Origin: Bacteroidia bacterium
Lineage (GTDB): Bacteria; Bacteroidota; Bacteroidia; Chitinophagales; Saprospiraceae
Length of the DNA: 6,591 bases
Assembly: GCA_030431945.1 (NCBI GenBank)
Contig: JAUIIF010000260.1
Coordinates: 1-6,591, forward strand
Reading direction: 5' to 3'
A model generated the notes under the pieces. It saw only the letters and a list, made by a program, of their open reading frames with translations. It searched no databases and had not been told where the DNA came from. Below are positions 5,734 to 6,591 of this stretch, piece by piece (the first letter of the stretch is position 1; every line of letters starts with the position of its first letter). A program made the position numbers and the translations under genes.

Positions 5734-5806
5734 TCCCGACGAATAGGCTCGAACTATTACCAACAGCTTATGAGACTGCCCTGCTAACCAATTACAACAC
5801 GTCGGA
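5734..5806 (-). tRNA. tRNA with CAU anticodon (elongator Met or Ile2), atypical
   Basis: A 73-nt cloverleaf on the - strand. The acceptor TCCGACG/CGTCGGG begins with a U1-G72 pair. The D stem TTGT/GCAG is weak (two G-U pairs) with loop AATTGGTTA. The anticodon stem GCAGT/GCTGT has two G-U pairs. The loop is CTCATAA (anticodon CAT at 5770-5772, U33, A37). The variable loop has only four bases, and the T stem AATAG/CTATT is A-U rich but complete, closing TTCGAGC. A73 is followed by CCC, so CCA is not encoded. It is not an initiator: it lacks three G-C pairs at the base of the anticodon stem and the unpaired C1-A72. Met versus Ile2 (needing lysidine at C34) cannot be settled by eye. It is the first tRNA of the array. 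Confidence 0.82.
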
Positions 5807-6097
5807 AGGTGGAAAGGAAATCCCGGTCGAAGCCGAAGCCGGTAATGAACCGTAGCGGCTTATGGGGCTCCTGCCCGGGAAGGGAGATGTCCGGGCCATC
5901 ATCAGCAAGCCCGTTTCGGAGGCTTAGCAATGGATGACCCGGCGCATATCTCGCTGGTCGTTCTGTTTAATTTGCATGATATTCATCATAATTGCTTGCT
6001 TTGCCCCTACACAATGGTCTGGCCGCCGCAGGAAGTTGCAACGAAGGAAAAAAGAATTGGAATACGGAGGGGAAGCATCCGTTTGCTTCCCGAGGAT
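5807..6097. other. 291-nt intergenic region upstream of the tRNA array
   Basis: This stretch lies between the 3' end of the SDR gene and the first tRNA, and should carry the array's promoter on the - strand. I cannot recognise a standard promoter. Several short hairpins are visible: AAGCCG/CGGCTT (5836-5841 with 5856-5861) and GCCCGG/CCGGGC (5873-5878 with 5891-5896). A small + strand reading frame starts at 5930 or 5934 behind a GGAGG (5919-5923) but runs antisense into the SDR gene, so I do not call it a gene. Confidence 0.5.
6070..6091 (-). terminator. Possible weak terminator hairpin after the SDR gene
   Basis: GGGAAGCA (6070-6077) pairs perfectly with TGCTTCCC (6084-6091) around a 6-nt loop, beginning 6 nt past the SDR stop on the - strand. 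A run of six T (complement of 6049-6054) follows only about 15 nt later, so this is not a classic intrinsic terminator. It may still end or protect the SDR transcript. Confidence 0.4.
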
Positions 6098-6591
6098 TTA
6101 TTCCGGGACGACCAAAAACTCGGCAACTGCTTTTTCGCTGTATTCCCAGAGGCGGCGGGCCAGGTGTTCGTTCCTGGCAGTGCTCGAGGGTTTTTGCAGG
6201 CACTGGTGCTGATCGAAATAGCGCCCCGAAACATCCTTGACCTCCGGGCTCATGGCGAGGTAAACGGAAGTATCCGCCCCTTTCTCGGGGGGCGTGGCGA
6301 AGGGCTTATACATGGTCCAGACGGTGCTGGTCAATGCACCGGCCTTTTTATTCGCCAGGCGGGTACCGACTACGCCGGGATGGAGGCAGTTGGTGGTTAA
6401 TTCTTCGCCGAAGCGGCGATCCAGCTCCATGGTAAAGAGAACATTGGCCAGCTTACTCTGCGCGTAGTACTTGGAGCCATTATAGGCCTTCTCCCCGTGT
6501 TCTCCTCTGAGGCTCCCGAAGTCCACTCCCCCTTTCTTGTGCAGGGCACTGCTTACGTTGATCACCCGGCTACACAGCCGGCAACAGCGAA
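6098..6591 (-). CDS. Short-chain dehydrogenase/reductase, C-terminal part (5' end outside window)
   Basis: This is the last 163 residues of a classical SDR oxidoreductase, an NAD(P)-dependent enzyme acting on an alcohol or carbonyl substrate. The N-terminal dinucleotide-binding glycine motif and strand lie beyond the window. Visible catalytic elements are the serine of RVINVSSALH and the YxxxK pair in YYAQSKLAN (Tyr42, Lys46 of the visible part). The cofactor-side HPGVVGT follows, typical of the retinol dehydrogenase/WWOX-like subgroup. The C-terminal tail (ARRLWEYSEKAV) also matches that subgroup, and the TAA stop is at 6098-6100. A GTG at 6563-6565 is internal, because the frame is open beyond it and the conserved strand begins before it. 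The gene is not obviously linked to the tRNA array downstream. The substrate cannot be inferred; in this subgroup names such as retinol dehydrogenase are often only by similarity. Confidence 0.93.
   Translation of the reverse strand, partial: RCCRLCSRVINVSSALHKKGGVDFGSLRGEHGEKAYNGSKYYAQSKLANVLFTMELDRRFGEELTTNCLHPGVVGTRLANKKAGALTSTVWTMYKPFATPPEKGADTSVYLAMSPEVKDVSGRYFDQHQCLQKPSSTARNEHLARRLWEYSEKAVAEFLVVPE

Noticed and set aside
5930..6400. Small + strand frames starting at 5930 (behind GGAGG at 5919-5923) and at 5934 (with a hydrophobic segment near the N-terminus)
   Set aside because: Most or much of each runs antisense through the conserved SDR coding sequence, the peptides resemble no family, and the good ribosome site alone is weak evidence in a genome that seems to use few such sites.

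Overview
This window looks like chromosome from a Bacteroidota bacterium, probably a Saprospiria/Lewinella-like lineage. The clues are the IF-2 sequence (the AADDD variant after the G3 region and a typical Bacteroidota C-terminus), the GNAT family present, few recognisable Shine-Dalgarno sites, and fairly high GC. That placement is a judgement from sequence style; no database search was made.

Positions 1-3379 (+ strand) hold the 3' part of infB (translation initiation factor IF-2) ending at a strong intrinsic terminator (1469-1505). Then come an SRAP/YedK-type abasic-site DNA-protein crosslink protein, a GNAT acetyltransferase, and dtd (D-aminoacyl-tRNA deacylase) 23 nt after the GNAT gene.

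Positions 3428-4809 (- strand, convergent to dtd) hold truA (tRNA pseudouridine synthase) preceded 32 nt upstream by a small acidic putative lipoprotein of unknown function. The two are probably co-transcribed.

Positions 5129-5806 (- strand) hold five tRNA genes. In transcription order they are Met/Ile2(CAU), Lys(UUU), Ile(GAU), Asp(GUC) and Asn(GUU). All fold as full cloverleaves, but several carry very unusual bases: C33 and U73 in Asn, U37 with a U32-A38 pair in Asp, and U1-G72 acceptor ends in Ile and Met. Only Asp has an encoded CCA. This divergent array is the most interesting part of the window. Positions 6098-6591 (- strand) hold the C-terminal part of a short-chain dehydrogenase/reductase whose start lies beyond the window.

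Many of the genes concern translation or tRNA (infB, dtd, truA, five tRNAs), with one DNA-damage protein and two metabolic or unknown-substrate enzymes. I see no transposase, integrase, CRISPR array or obvious defence operon. The rest of the protein-coding content is ordinary.
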